Source: Puffinus mauretanicus (taxonomy: Eukaryota; Chordata; Aves; Procellariiformes; Procellariidae). From it: a DNA stretch of 64,000 nt. Below are positions 40,501 to 49,520 of the stretch, one piece after another; the first letter of the stretch is position 1, and each line of letters begins with the position of its first letter. Under the pieces are notes generated by a model. That model did not search any database, had not been told where the DNA came from, and was given only the letters and a program-made list of their open reading frames with translations. A program made the position numbers and the translations under genes. The stretch covers positions 1,054,001 through 1,118,000 of the forward strand of contig JAJKFH010000927.1 in the NCBI GenBank assembly GCA_023333565.1, given 5' to 3'.

Positions 40501-43500
40501 TTCTGGGACTGCTTGCCAGTTAGTGCAGCTAATGCATCCTGAGGCAGAATATGAATTAACCGTAATGCTATTATAAACTTTTTAACTTCAGGAACCAGAT
40601 GAGGTAATTCAGAAGTTTCTTTTTTTCCTGGCAGATTATTAATCCTGGTTCACAAAATTGTAACCTCATTAATAGAAAAAACATTATAGTCTGCAGTTAC
40701 ATTTTTAGAAAGTCCTGAAAAAATAAGAACTTCAGCGACCTTATTTAAAATATGTAATAAATATACGTTTCTGTGTTTTCTTTATTCATTAGATTTTATA
40801 GATACAGTGCTTTGACTTAAAGGATTGAGGATACAGCAGTAAAACTAGAATTCACACGCTGTCTCACACAAGCAAACACAGTATTAAATATACAAAAGGG
40901 AGAAAGAACTACTTGTTTACATCTTTCTCTTAAAATGTCTTTAAAATTTTGTATCTCTGTTTACTCCTTAGCCACTTTGCCTAATACCCTACTTAATTTT
41001 ATTGAAACTGATATGGTTAACTCTGCTTTCCTAACATAACTGTAAAATAACTGCTTGTGCAGATACTTGAGATTTTGGTGTGTCTGTGTATAGGAACACA
41101 GTGAAATTCTGTGGAATCATGAATGAGGGGTGATGTCTCAGTACACCTGCATGACAGGATTGAGAGAAACAAAGGAAAAAAACCCAACAAAGTAAGAGTG
41201 CTTGAAGGAAAAAAAATGTGTGAAACTGGACCTTTATGAATGAAAACACTGCTAGGAAGGTGCTGAGGAAGTTGTAGAGAAGGGGGGATACAATCAGAAG
41301 AAGAAAAAATGCCATAGCAAGAAGAAAGTGAAACACAAAATGGATAGCAATAGCAGCAGAGGAGACTGAAGGGCATAAAGCATGGAAGAGGAGAGGAATT
41401 TCAGATGGGAAGAAAAAAGAAAGGATTGAGGAAAAGACCTAAACCAACCAAGAAGAAAATCTTAACTAACAAATTAAAAAGTATTCCCTGGGGGAGGATT
41501 GTAGCTCCTCTGTGTGATGCTTTATCAGAGAAACTAATTTGTGTTTTAGGCTCTGTTTTTTGGCCCCCCAAAAATATGGGTTTAACCCCAGCCGGCAACT
41601 AAGCCTCACCCAGCCGCTCGCTCACTCCCCCCGGTGGGATGGGGGAGAGAATTGGAAGAGTAAAAATGAGAAAACGCATGAGTTGAGATAAAGACAGTTT
41701 AATAGGTAAAGCAAAAGCCGCACACGCAAGCAAAGCAAACCAAGGAACTCATTCACTCCTTCCCATCGGCAGGCAGGGGTTCAGCCACCTCCAGGAAAGC
41801 AGGGCTCCATCACGCGTAACGGTTACTTGGGAAGACAAACACCATCACTCCGAACGCCCCCTCCTTCCTCCTTCTTCCGCCAGCTTTATATGCTGAGCAT
41901 GACGTCATATGGTATGGAATGTCCCTTTGGTCAGTTGGGGTCAGCTGTCCCGGCTGTGTCCCCTCCCAGCTTCTTGTGCACCCCCAGCCTGCTCCCCAGT
42001 GGGGTGGTGTGAGGAGCAGACAAGGCCTTGACTCTGTGTCAGCACTGCTCAGCAGGAACGAAAACATCCCTGTGTTATCAACACTGTTTCCAGCACAAAT
42101 CCAAAACATAGCCCCATCCTAGCTACTGTGAAGAAAATTAACTCTACCCCAGCCAAAACCAGCATTCTCCACCCCTTATTCCTTACCATTTACATCATGC
42201 TCAGGTACCACACTATCCAATACATTCTCATTACCCACCACCACCCTTCCCATCCTTTGATATAATATACAGATATTATTCCCTTAGTCTATGGACCACC
42301 CCTGTGAAATGTCTGTAAAATGTCCACAAATGTCCACAAAATGTCCATTGATTTCATTTAGTCCATGACTTTGGGCTCCATCTGTTATGGTGGTCGCTCA
42401 GGACAGTAGAGGTGGTGTGTTGCGTGGAGTTACTGGGCACCAAAGCCAGCTCAGGTCGGGTCACTGCTGCGCTCGCGCTGCTTCTTGTAAGGCTTGTCCT
42501 GCATTGGTTCAGGTGGTTCCTGCTATAGTAATTCCTGTGACATGCAACTCAAATCACGGGTTACAACAATTTAAAGGTATTTCCATTACAGTCTCCACCC
42601 CTGGTCCCTTTGGGCCAGGTTATAGGGTTTAACATTGCAATGAACTCCTCCCCTTGCTCCTAGCCTGGCTAGCAACAAGGGGTTCCTGCTATAGTAATTC
42701 CCATAACATGCAACTCAAATCCCGGGTTACAACAATTTAAAGGTATTTCCATTACAATCTCCACCCCTGGTCCCTTTGGACCAGACCATCGGGTTTAACA
42801 TTGCAATGAACTCCTCCCCTTGCCCCTCCTCTGGCTTGGACTTACCCACAGGCTGCAGTCCCTTAGGGGTGTACCTGCTCCAAGTGGAGCCTTAGCTGTG
42901 AGCCACAGTCTCTCCAGGGGTATACCTGCTGCGGCATAGAGTTATCCACAGCCGCTTTGAGGTGCACCTGTTCCTGCGTGGCCTTCTTCATGGGCCACAA
43001 TGCCTTCAGAGATACACCTGCTCCAGCATGGCCTTACCCACAGCCACAGTCTCTTCAAGAGTGAACCTGCTCCGACATGGCCTTAACCATGGCTGCAGTC
43101 CCTCCAAGGGTGTACCTGCTCTGTTGTGGGCTTATCCATGGCCACACACTTTGAGGTGCTCCAGCATGACCTCATGCACAGCCACTGATGCTTCAAGGTG
43201 TACCTGCTGCAGCATGGACTTATCCACAGCCACAGATGCTTCAAGGTGTACCTTCTCCAGCGTGGACTTATCCTTGGGTCACAGTCCCTTCAGAGGTACA
43301 CCTGCTGTGGCACAGACATAAGCGTGGCCACAGACACTTCGAGATGTACCTGCTCTGGCATGGGCTTATCCATGGCCACAGACGCTTCGGGGTGTCCTGC
43401 TCCCACGTGGACTCATCCACAGGTCACAGTCCCTTCGACTCGAGTTCATACTGGAGTTCCAGCCTTCCCAGTACAGCAGCACAGAAATGGCAGTGATGCC

Positions 43501-46500
43501 CTGGCCATCTGCTAGCCCAGGCGCATGGCCACTGCTGTTATCAAAATGCTCCCAGGCACGGCAGGGTAAGACGATCAGCAGTGCAGCAGCACAGCAAGCA
43601 GCGAAAGCAAAAAGCAGCCACTAACGAGCACTAGACTCTCATATACAGTAAGGCAAGCAAGCCCCATGGCAAGCACAGGAGCCTACCAATTAAGAGCTAA
43701 ACAGCAATAACAGCTATAAATTCGATCTAGCACATTACAATCAAACCTGTCGTTATCTCGAACCCTTCGAGCCCCACGTTGGGCACCAAAAAGGACTGTC
43801 GTGGTTTAACCCCAGCCGGCAACTAAGCCCCACCCAGCCACTCACTCACTCCCCCCCGGTGGGATGGGGGAGAGAATCGGAAGAGTAAAAGCGAGAAAAC
43901 TCGTGGGTTGAGATAAAGACAGTTTAATAGGTAAAGCAAAAGCAAACCAAGGAATTCATTCACTCCTTCCCACCGGCAGGCAGGTGTTCAGCCATCTCCA
44001 GGACAGCAGGGCTCCATCACGCGTAACGGTTACTTGGGAAGACAAACACCATCACTCCGAATGCCCCCCCCTTCCTCCTTCTTCCGCCAGCTTTATATGC
44101 TGAGCATGACGTCATATGGTATGGAATGTCCCTTTGGTCAGTTGGGGTCAGCTGTCCCAGCTGTGTCCCCTCCCAGCTTCTTGTGCCCCCCCAGCCTGCT
44201 CGCTGGTGGGGTGGGGTGAGGAGCAGACAAGGCCTTGACTCTGTGTCAGCACTGCTCAGCAGGAACGAAAACATCCCTGTGTTATCAACACTGTTTCCAG
44301 CACAAATCCAAAACATAGCCCCATCCTAGCTACTGTGAAGAAAATTAACTCTACCCCAGCCAAAACCAGTGCAATGGGTCTCATGAAAAATTGAAAACTT
44401 ACTTTCAAAGCATGATTTCTTTAATGTACATTAAAGCCATCTGTCTGATTTGAGGGTGTATAAGGGTTCAAGGGATTTAACTCAGACCAGTGTTCTTCCA
44501 TATCTGGATTTAATACTAGTAATGCAAGTTAATGAGTAAATTAGTGTCTTAAATGCTGTGTCAATTTTTTTTTGTCTTCAGTTGCTATTACCCAAGGAGG
44601 AGCAATACAGTTGTCTAACAACGGCACAGATGGAGTACAAGGTCTCCAGACGTTGACTATGACCAATGCAGCTGCAACCCAACCTGGCACCACCATTTTA
44701 CAATATGCACAGACCACAGATGGACAACAGATACTTGTACCCAGCAACCAAGTTGTTGTACAAGGTGAGAAACTTCACAGCCAGTCATTCTGTATAACAT
44801 TTTCTCCATGCAGATTTAAGTTGCCAACCTAACTCCTTCAAATGTGTCAGGAAACGGAATTAACAGCTTTGGCACATAAGATAAGTCTCCACAATGATTA
44901 AAGGAAATTCTGGACAAAGCTATTTGTCACATTTTCGTAGAGCCTTTCCCTTCAGATTGATAAAATTGTGGATATTTGGGTTTACTTCTTAAAACAAGAT
45001 ATTTATTTTTGGTTTTCCATGCTGTATTTCCTGCATTTTGTCCACATGATTTTTTTTAACATGTTCTGCAAAAACTCATACCACTTTAGAGTTCTCAGTT
45101 CTCCCAGATAGTTATCTGCAACAATAGTGAATATAAAGCAAAGCATTAAAGTTAGGAAAGAAGGTTGTTTGATACTTTCTTTCTGTAAGGACACTTTAAT
45201 TTCTTAGTAATTTTTTCCCATTTTCAATCACAATAATTTCTTCCTATTGTGGCTTTTGTAACTAGTCACCAAGTACTTAATCATTGAGTCTTGGAATCAT
45301 AGAATAATTTAGGAAAGTGCCTTAAGAGATCATTTGGTCTAGTCCTCCACTTAGAGCAAGCAGAGCTACTTCAACTTAGAATTAGTTGGGGGTTTTTGTT
45401 GTGTTAAAATAGATGTTTTGATTTATTAAAAATTGGGGGGGTATTAAAAATCTGTTTATTAAAAGTAACAGAAAAATGTACCCCTGGTTTTATGATTGTA
45501 AAGCAGGTGATTTGAAAGTTATCCCGTGAAGAGGTCTCCAGGCATCAGTGAAAATACATAGCTAAGAAAAATACTATTGTTGCATTTATCTTCTGGTTTT
45601 TGTGTTCTTAAGGACATGTGATTTCTTTAGGTGATGTAATATTTTTTTACGAGCTCAGGCAAATATAACACACTTCTAGATTACAATAAATAAACAAAAG
45701 AAGCCCAAAACCTTGTTCATTCTAGAGAATAGTGCAGTTGAGTGCCTAGCTTGCACTGTCTTTCTCTTGTTGGAGTAAATGCTACATCTCTACACCCTTT
45801 TTTCTGTGCCAAATACTTACACATGCAGTTTCTCCTTTTGCAGATAGGCATTTGGAGCATAGCTAGAAGTACTGTTTGCCATCCTTCATCTTAAAACTGC
45901 TAAAACTGCCTAAAAAACAGAGAAGTAAAAAGAAATGTACTCAGGGAGAAAGATGCACAGCAATACAGCAAGACAAATCAAGTTACCAAGCACAAGTGAA
46001 GACTTCTTCAGCAGGAGTGCTCAAAACCTTGCATTCATTAATAAACTAAGACTGAGATACCGATGATGATGACCCAGATTATGGTCATCCCTCCTGTACG
46101 GTAGCCCAGAGCGCATGGTTAGATAGACAACTAGGTGCTCTTTGCACCACGTTTAACAGCGCTGTCACCAGACTGACATGATGTTCCCTTCTGTCTTTCA
46201 GCTGCCTCAGGAGATGTGCAGACCTACCAGATTCGCACCGCCCCTACCAGCACCATTGCACCAGGCGTAGTCATGGCATCCTCTCCAGCACTTCCAACCC
46301 AGCCAGCAGAAGAGGCCGCACGGAAGAGAGAAGTGCGTTTAATGAAGAACAGGCATGTACATTTAGATCGCTTTTTTCCCGGTCAGATCTGCATATAACT
46401 AGAATGTTAAGCACTAAGAATCCTGATCTATCTTAGTCATTTTATGAAATGCTTTCTGCAGAACTTGCCTTTATTTAAAGATGCAAAGCAAAGAAGCACA

Positions 46501-49500
46501 TCTGCTAATGCCATGTATTGTGACTATGAAACCTTAAGTAAAGGTGTCAGACTCATTCTCTGAGGTGTGTGAATTTGTTTGTTGCCATAAGGAGAAAAGT
46601 CATTGGTGAGAGACTTTTACGACTGCAGATATGTTCTTACAAACACCAAAGTGAGTTGATTTTTTTGAGTTAATACATTCATGTGATTTCCTTTCCTGGA
46701 TTCTTCACCTTAGCCTTCCGCATGCATTCTCTTTGCTGCGGGCCCACCCGCACTCTTCGCGAGTGCTTTCTCGATTGTCTCACTTCTTCTCTTTAGGTGC
46801 TTGGCTTTTGGGTTTTATCCTCCACAGGCAGAAGGACTCAGGGAGAGGCTAAATGAGCAGCTACTCCTTTTGATGTCGTGTGGCGCCAGTAGTTGCAGCA
46901 GAGGGGCTGCGAGAGAGAGGGAGGAGACTTGACCTGGTAGGATTTAGTGTGTGAGGAGGAACAGCCGAGCCTGCTGAGGTGGGGCTTGATGGAGGCAGCA
47001 AAGGAAGGGAACAGCAGAGAGAAGTTGGGCATGATGCTCCTTAAGCCTCCTGCTGTGGGAGAGGGAAGGCATGGGCCTGGGCTGACCCATCACACCAAGC
47101 TTAAACTCCATCCACAGATTTGAGCCTGTATGTTACACACTGACACTGGGAAAACAGCAGTGCTTCCCTCCCCTGCGAGGAGGGGAGGCCTTGTGAAAGC
47201 AGTGTTTACTTCATCTGTCAGTCTGAAAGAACTGTTACGTTGTACAGGTGCATTTATCCTCTGTAGATTGCTAAGCTGTGAACACAATAGAAGGTTACAT
47301 GAGCAGACCCAATGCTTGTCTGAGGGGCTTTAATGAAGTAAATAATGCTGAACAGCAGAGTTCACTTTTTTAAAAGGTTTTTGTACAGAATGCCACCCAT
47401 CTCCCCTTTTTATTTATTTTTCTGATATCAGTGAATAGTAGATGTCACCTTTTCAGGCTCTGCATTTGAGAAAAAAATTTAATTAGCATTCTGAATCCCC
47501 TCATTTAGTCAGCAGGCTTATTCCAGTAAAAGAAAGCTTTTGTGTTTGGGAAAGCCAAGAAAAGCAATGGGGAATTACCCCCACTTGAGTTAAATTGACA
47601 GCTTTTGCTACAGTATCATGTTGCATGTGGCGCTTTTAGCCTGCCTGCTTAATAGGTATTTGCAAATCTAGGCTCCATAGCAAAGCAGGGGAAAGGGACA
47701 TAGAGGCAGATGGTGAGGAGGTACTTATTGGAGGATTACAGCGTAAATATTCATAGATATTATTGTGCAAATTTTCTGTGTAAATTTTACATTTTAAAAG
47801 CTCTCTTGTAATTCAGTATAACTCTAGCTTCATAATGAATAACTAATGCACACAGACTTGAGGTGGCTTAATATACAGCCCAAGCTGGCACAAAAATCAC
47901 AAAAAGAAAGAAAAAGTTGTCACCCAAGAAGACAGGTTAGTAGTTTGCACTGGGAGGCACTTCCTGATCCAGTAGTACCTGATCTTTTGGTGACACAAGT
48001 AACACCCAAAATGACTTAAATTCTAAATGTTGCACATGGCCCACTGAAGTGCAGCAAGCATATGAAATTGGATTTGTAGGGGTGACAAATGGATACCTGA
48101 GTCCTTTCAGGGCTTACAAACTAGGTTTTCTTCATCCTGTCTCATTTGTGGAGCTGAATTTCAAAAATTACTTCTAGAGTCTTCTTCCAGGTAGGTCCTG
48201 GAACAGACATTCTTTTTCACCTAGTATTACAACTACTATTTATCTAATAAGCGGAAGAACTGGGTTCAATTTTATCCTCTCATTTCCCAGAACATTGACT
48301 GTATCACCAATCTATGCAGTATTTGCAATGAAGGGACACTCAGACTCTCCTTTTGAAGCTGCTCTGCTTTGCACCTGAAGGTTCGGGGCAAACAACCATG
48401 CACGTTTACACATATCTGCAGTGTGCTGCTTTGACAAGCTGCACTGCTGGAAGAGAGCCCTCTGCCTGGTCTCCCATCCCCCGGTGGCATTTAGCCTTGT
48501 GCTTACTTTGGGCATTGGTACCGTTACTGTTGCTGTGCAGGATAGCTTTTGCCTTGGTGTTACTGCCTTCAGGATGCTCAGCAGCACATTAACGTCTTTC
48601 GGGTATTATTCATTGGTGCTCTTAGTATGTTACCAAGTTACCAACAGGCAACTCAGTCTTTACAAACAAGTCTTTAAAGTTTGACTATCTCGAGATCTGC
48701 CTCAGCACATTAACACTGCCCATGTTCTTGGCACAGCAGACAAGGACTAAGGAATGATATGGTTGCTAGTGACTGTTTATTTTGTGATTTTTTTCCTTTA
48801 AGTTGTTTATATTATCATTGCAGTGATGCAGACATTACTAATAAAATGAAAGTATTGCTCAAGAGCAAATACATGAATGCTCTAAATATAGCTTTTCTTG
48901 CACCGGCTGAACATCCTGACCATTAGTTTTTGGTTGGACTGCAGCAAAGGGAAGAGTTAAGACTATAAAGAGATTAATAGATGAACATTGGTCTTATCCA
49001 TGTTTTTATTTATCTATTTATTATAATAAAATCAATTAAATTATTGCTGCAGCATTCGACTTGGTCCAGAGGCTCTCCTGTAAATCCTCAAGCAGAATTT
49101 TGTCATTGAGTGGGATCCTTTTCTCACAGAAGTGGAATTTTATTGGTGCTGACTTACTGGGATCTGCATGTTGAAATGATCTGTGGACCTTGAGAGTGTG
49201 TGATTTGTGAGGAGCAATTGTTATGAACTCACCTTTTTTTCCTAACTTACGTTTCTTAACAATACCTCTATATTCTAAAAATGGCAGTACTAGGTAAAGG
49301 TTTGACCTGAACAGTTAAGTAGCCCATTTCTGCAAGTAATTGTTCTGGATTTGAATGGCCTTTTTTGCTTTGCAGAGAGGCAGCACGTGAATGTCGCAGG
49401 AAGAAAAAGGAGTATGTGAAATGTCTAGAAAATCGAGTGGCTGTGCTTGAAAACCAAAACAAGACACTGATTGAGGAGTTGAAAGCACTTAAGGACCTTT

Positions 49501-49520
49501 ACTGCCACAAATCAGATTAA
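31479..49520 (+). CDS. CREB1: CREB1, cAMP-responsive element binding protein 1 (full coding span, seven coding exons)
   Basis: This nuclear bZIP transcription factor binds CRE sites (TGACGTCA) as a dimer and activates genes after phosphorylation by PKA and other kinases, recruiting CBP/p300. Joining the seven coding exons gives 327 residues with no frame break, the length of the delta isoform. In order: Q-rich region (1-87), kinase-inducible domain (about 88-168) with RRPSY and phospho-acceptor Ser119 (Ser133 in the alpha form), a second Q-rich activation domain (about 169-255), basic region (about 270-292, with NREAARECR) and zipper leucines 297, 304, 311 and 318, ending CHKSD. All junctions keep frame. 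The start is the first of two ATGs four codons apart at most (MTM); the second has the stronger Kozak context. Intron 7 uses a GC donor. The neighbour METTL21A is convergent. Confidence 0.97.
31593..35065 (+). other. CREB1: CREB1 intron 2
   Basis: A phase-0 intron from GTATAA to TTTGCAG. It is AT-rich except for a GC- and CpG-rich patch at about 33,880-34,340. A short tandem of ACCATTTAAA units lies at 32,324-32,355. I see no further exon. Confidence 0.85.
33880..34340. other. GC/CpG-rich patch inside CREB1 intron 2
   Basis: About 460 bp with clearly higher G+C and CpG than the surrounding intron. Open frames on both strands here follow the composition. No coding family is recognised and no splice-bounded exon is evident. 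It could be a small regulatory CpG patch or an old GC-rich insertion. Confidence 0.4.
35066..35212 (+). CDS. CREB1: CREB1 exon 3 (residues 39-87)
   Basis: The acceptor is TTTGCAG and the donor is CAG|GTACTG; 147 nt, 49 codons, phase 0 at both ends. It encodes the rest of the first Q-rich domain: VSMPAAHATSSAPTV, LVQLPNGQTVQVHG and QSPQVQTVQ. Because both ends are phase 0, skipping this exon would preserve frame, as described for mammalian CREB splice variants. Confidence 0.97.
35213..37195 (+). other. CREB1: CREB1 intron 3 (position of the alpha-specific exon in mammals)
   Basis: A phase-0 intron from GTACTG to TTTACAG. In mammals a 42-nt exon encoding SSCKDLKRLFSGTQ lies here and makes the 341-residue alpha isoform. 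Reading the whole intron, I found no clear match to that exon. The interior is AT-rich unique sequence. Confidence 0.75.
37196..37296 (+). CDS. CREB1: CREB1 exon 4 (kinase-inducible domain with phospho-serine)
   Basis: The acceptor is TTTACAG and the donor is ACAG|GTATGG; 101 nt, 33 codons plus two bases. It encodes ISTIAESEDSQESVD, SVTDSQKRREILSRRPSY and the start of Arg121. RRPS is the PKA consensus; Ser119 here equals Ser133 of the alpha isoform. Ser115, upstream in ILSRRPS, corresponds to the GSK3 site. Acidic ESEDSQES resembles casein kinase targets. Confidence 0.97.
37297..40170 (+). other. CREB1: CREB1 intron 4
   Basis: A phase-2 intron from GTATGG to TGCCAG, about 2.9 kb and AT-rich. 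I see no exon or clear mobile element in it. Confidence 0.85.
40171..40313 (+). CDS. CREB1: CREB1 exon 5 (rest of kinase-inducible domain)
   Basis: The acceptor is TTTGCCAG and the donor is ACA|GTATGT; 143 nt. It completes Arg121 and encodes KILNDLSSDAPGVPR, the helix B segment that contacts the CBP KIX domain. It continues with EEEKSEEETAAPAI and ends GQY plus the first base of Ile. The Ala residues in EETAAPAIAT differ from the human sequence as I remember it (EETSAPAITT), conservative changes. Confidence 0.97.
41579..42161 (-). repeat. 3' LTR of the element (left copy)
   Basis: On the - strand it begins TGGTTTTGGCTGGGG, just after the purine-rich AAGGGGTGGAGAATGC tract. It carries a perfect CRE (TGACGTCA, 41,900-41,907), TATAAA (41,890-41,885) and ATTAAA (41,703-41,698). 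Its terminal bases at the left (U5 end) do not match the TGTCGTGG seen in the other copy, so the last few bases appear lost or altered. A 13-bp insertion near 41,720 is absent from the other LTR. Confidence 0.88.
42162..42182 (-). other. Polypurine tract of the element
   Basis: On the - strand the bases before the 3' LTR read GGAATAAGGGGTGGAGAATG, a purine-rich run directly abutting the LTR start. This is the position of the plus-strand primer in retroviral replication. Confidence 0.65.
42515..42826. repeat. 146-bp internal direct duplication of the element
   Basis: Copy 1 (42,515-42,660) and copy 2 (42,681-42,826) both start GGTTCCTGCTATAGTAATTC and end near CTCCTCCCCTTGC. They differ at only a handful of positions. 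They are separated by 20 bp. Confidence 0.85.
42870..43440. repeat. Degenerate tandem array, about 12 units of ~48 bp, in the element interior
   Basis: Units open with TGTACCTGCTCCAGCATGG-like sequence, continue with CTTATCCACAGCCACAG and close with CTTCAAGG or CCTTCAGAGG. Unit lengths run from 42 to 51 bp, most often 48. The overlapping open frames on the + strand come from this periodicity. They run antisense to the element and I do not take them as genes. Confidence 0.85.
43771..43788 (-). other. Primer binding site, lysine-tRNA type
   Basis: The - strand reads TGGTGCCCAACGTGGGGC. This complements the 3' end of tRNA-Lys(1,2), including CCA, except for one T where C is expected. It begins 8 bp inside the 5' LTR end. 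Confidence 0.8.
43797..44368 (-). repeat. 5' LTR of the element (right copy)
   Basis: 572 bp with TG...CA ends on the - strand (TGGTTTTGG at the start, CCACGACA at the end). The perfect CRE TGACGTCA lies at 44,107-44,114, TATAAA at 44,097-44,092 and ATTAAA at 43,928-43,923. This is the layout of U3 enhancer, core promoter and R-region poly(A) signal. If active, it would transcribe antisense to CREB1. Confidence 0.9.
44582..44764 (+). CDS. CREB1: CREB1 exon 6 (second Q-rich activation domain)
   Basis: The acceptor is CTTCAG and the donor is CAAG|GTGAGA; 183 nt. It completes Ile169 and encodes AITQGGAIQLSNNGTDG, LQTLTMTNAAATQPGT, and QILVPSNQVVVQ. This glutamine-rich region is the constitutive activator that contacts TAF4 in the mammalian protein. 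Ser at QLSNNG is Ala in human as I recall. Confidence 0.97.
44765..46201 (+). other. CREB1: CREB1 intron 6
   Basis: A phase-1 intron from GTGAGA to TTTCAG. It contains a truncated CR1 LINE near 45.3 kb; otherwise it is AT-rich unique sequence. Confidence 0.85.
45290..45395 (-). mobile_element. CR1 LINE 3' end fragment
   Basis: GGAATCATAGAATAATTTAGG followed by CTTAAGAGATCATTTGGTC is the reverse complement of the CR1 3' terminus, which ends in ATTCTATG-type repeats. The copy is severely 5'-truncated at about 100 bp, the usual fate of CR1. It supports an avian or other sauropsid source. Confidence 0.85.
46202..46352 (+). CDS. CREB1: CREB1 exon 7 (hinge and first half of basic region), GC donor
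   Basis: The acceptor is TCTTTCAG. The exon encodes the end of Ala230 and ASGDVQTYQIRTAPTST, then PALPTQPAEEAARKRE and VRLMKN plus two bases of Arg280. The reading frame forces the exon to end at AACAG, where the next bases are GCATGT, so this intron starts with GC rather than GT. The nearest GT, four bases further on, would shift frame out of the bZIP. Confidence 0.95.
46353..49375 (+). other. CREB1: CREB1 intron 7 (GC-AG)
   Basis: A phase-2 intron from GCATGT to TTTGCAG, about 3.0 kb. No exon or mobile element is recognised. Confidence 0.85.
49376..49520 (+). CDS. CREB1: CREB1 exon 8, coding part (basic region and leucine zipper, stop)
   Basis: The acceptor is TTTGCAG. The exon completes Arg280 and encodes EAARECRRKKKEYVK, CLENRVAVLENQNKT, LIEELKALKDLYCHKSD, then TAA at 49,518-49,520. 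Heptad leucines are 297, 304, 311 and 318. Lys and Arg in RECRRKKKE contact the CRE and support nuclear import in the family. Confidence 0.98.

Larger units (their letters stand above)
41579..44368 (-). mobile_element. Non-autonomous LTR retrotransposon / class II (ERVK-like) endogenous retrovirus remnant
   Basis: Two direct LTR copies flank a 1.6-kb interior. Read on the - strand, the order is 5' LTR (44,368-43,797), primer binding site (43,788-43,771), interior, purine tract (about 42,182-42,162), then 3' LTR (42,161-41,579). The primer site matches the 3' end of lysine tRNA(1,2) at 17 of 18 positions by eye, which places it with class II betaretrovirus-like elements. No gag, pro, pol or env frame is seen, and the interior is far too short for a provirus, so it must have moved with proteins from elsewhere. 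No matching target-site duplication is evident: GTGCAA follows the right end and AAATAT precedes the left. By eye the LTRs differ at about 20 sites plus a 13-bp indel. Confidence 0.88.
40314..44581 (+). other. CREB1: CREB1 intron 5, containing an LTR element
   Basis: A phase-1 intron from GTATGT to CTTCAG. The 4.3 kb include a 2.8-kb endogenous retrovirus-like insertion (41,579-44,368) on the opposite strand. The remaining host sequence on either side is AT-rich and shows no exon. Confidence 0.9.

Noticed and set aside
42962..43515. Overlapping + strand ORFs of about 100 codons in the LTR element interior
   Set aside because: They result from the 48-bp tandem array and run antisense to the element.
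41810..44316. Two near-identical 99-codon - strand ORFs starting MFWICAGNSVDN (41,810-42,109 and 44,017-44,316)
   Set aside because: They are the same stretch of the two LTR copies. The duplication explains the similarity, and nothing suggests a protein product.
41570..44375. Target-site duplication of the LTR element
   Set aside because: Bases after the right LTR (GTGCAA) do not match those before the left LTR, so no duplication can be claimed.
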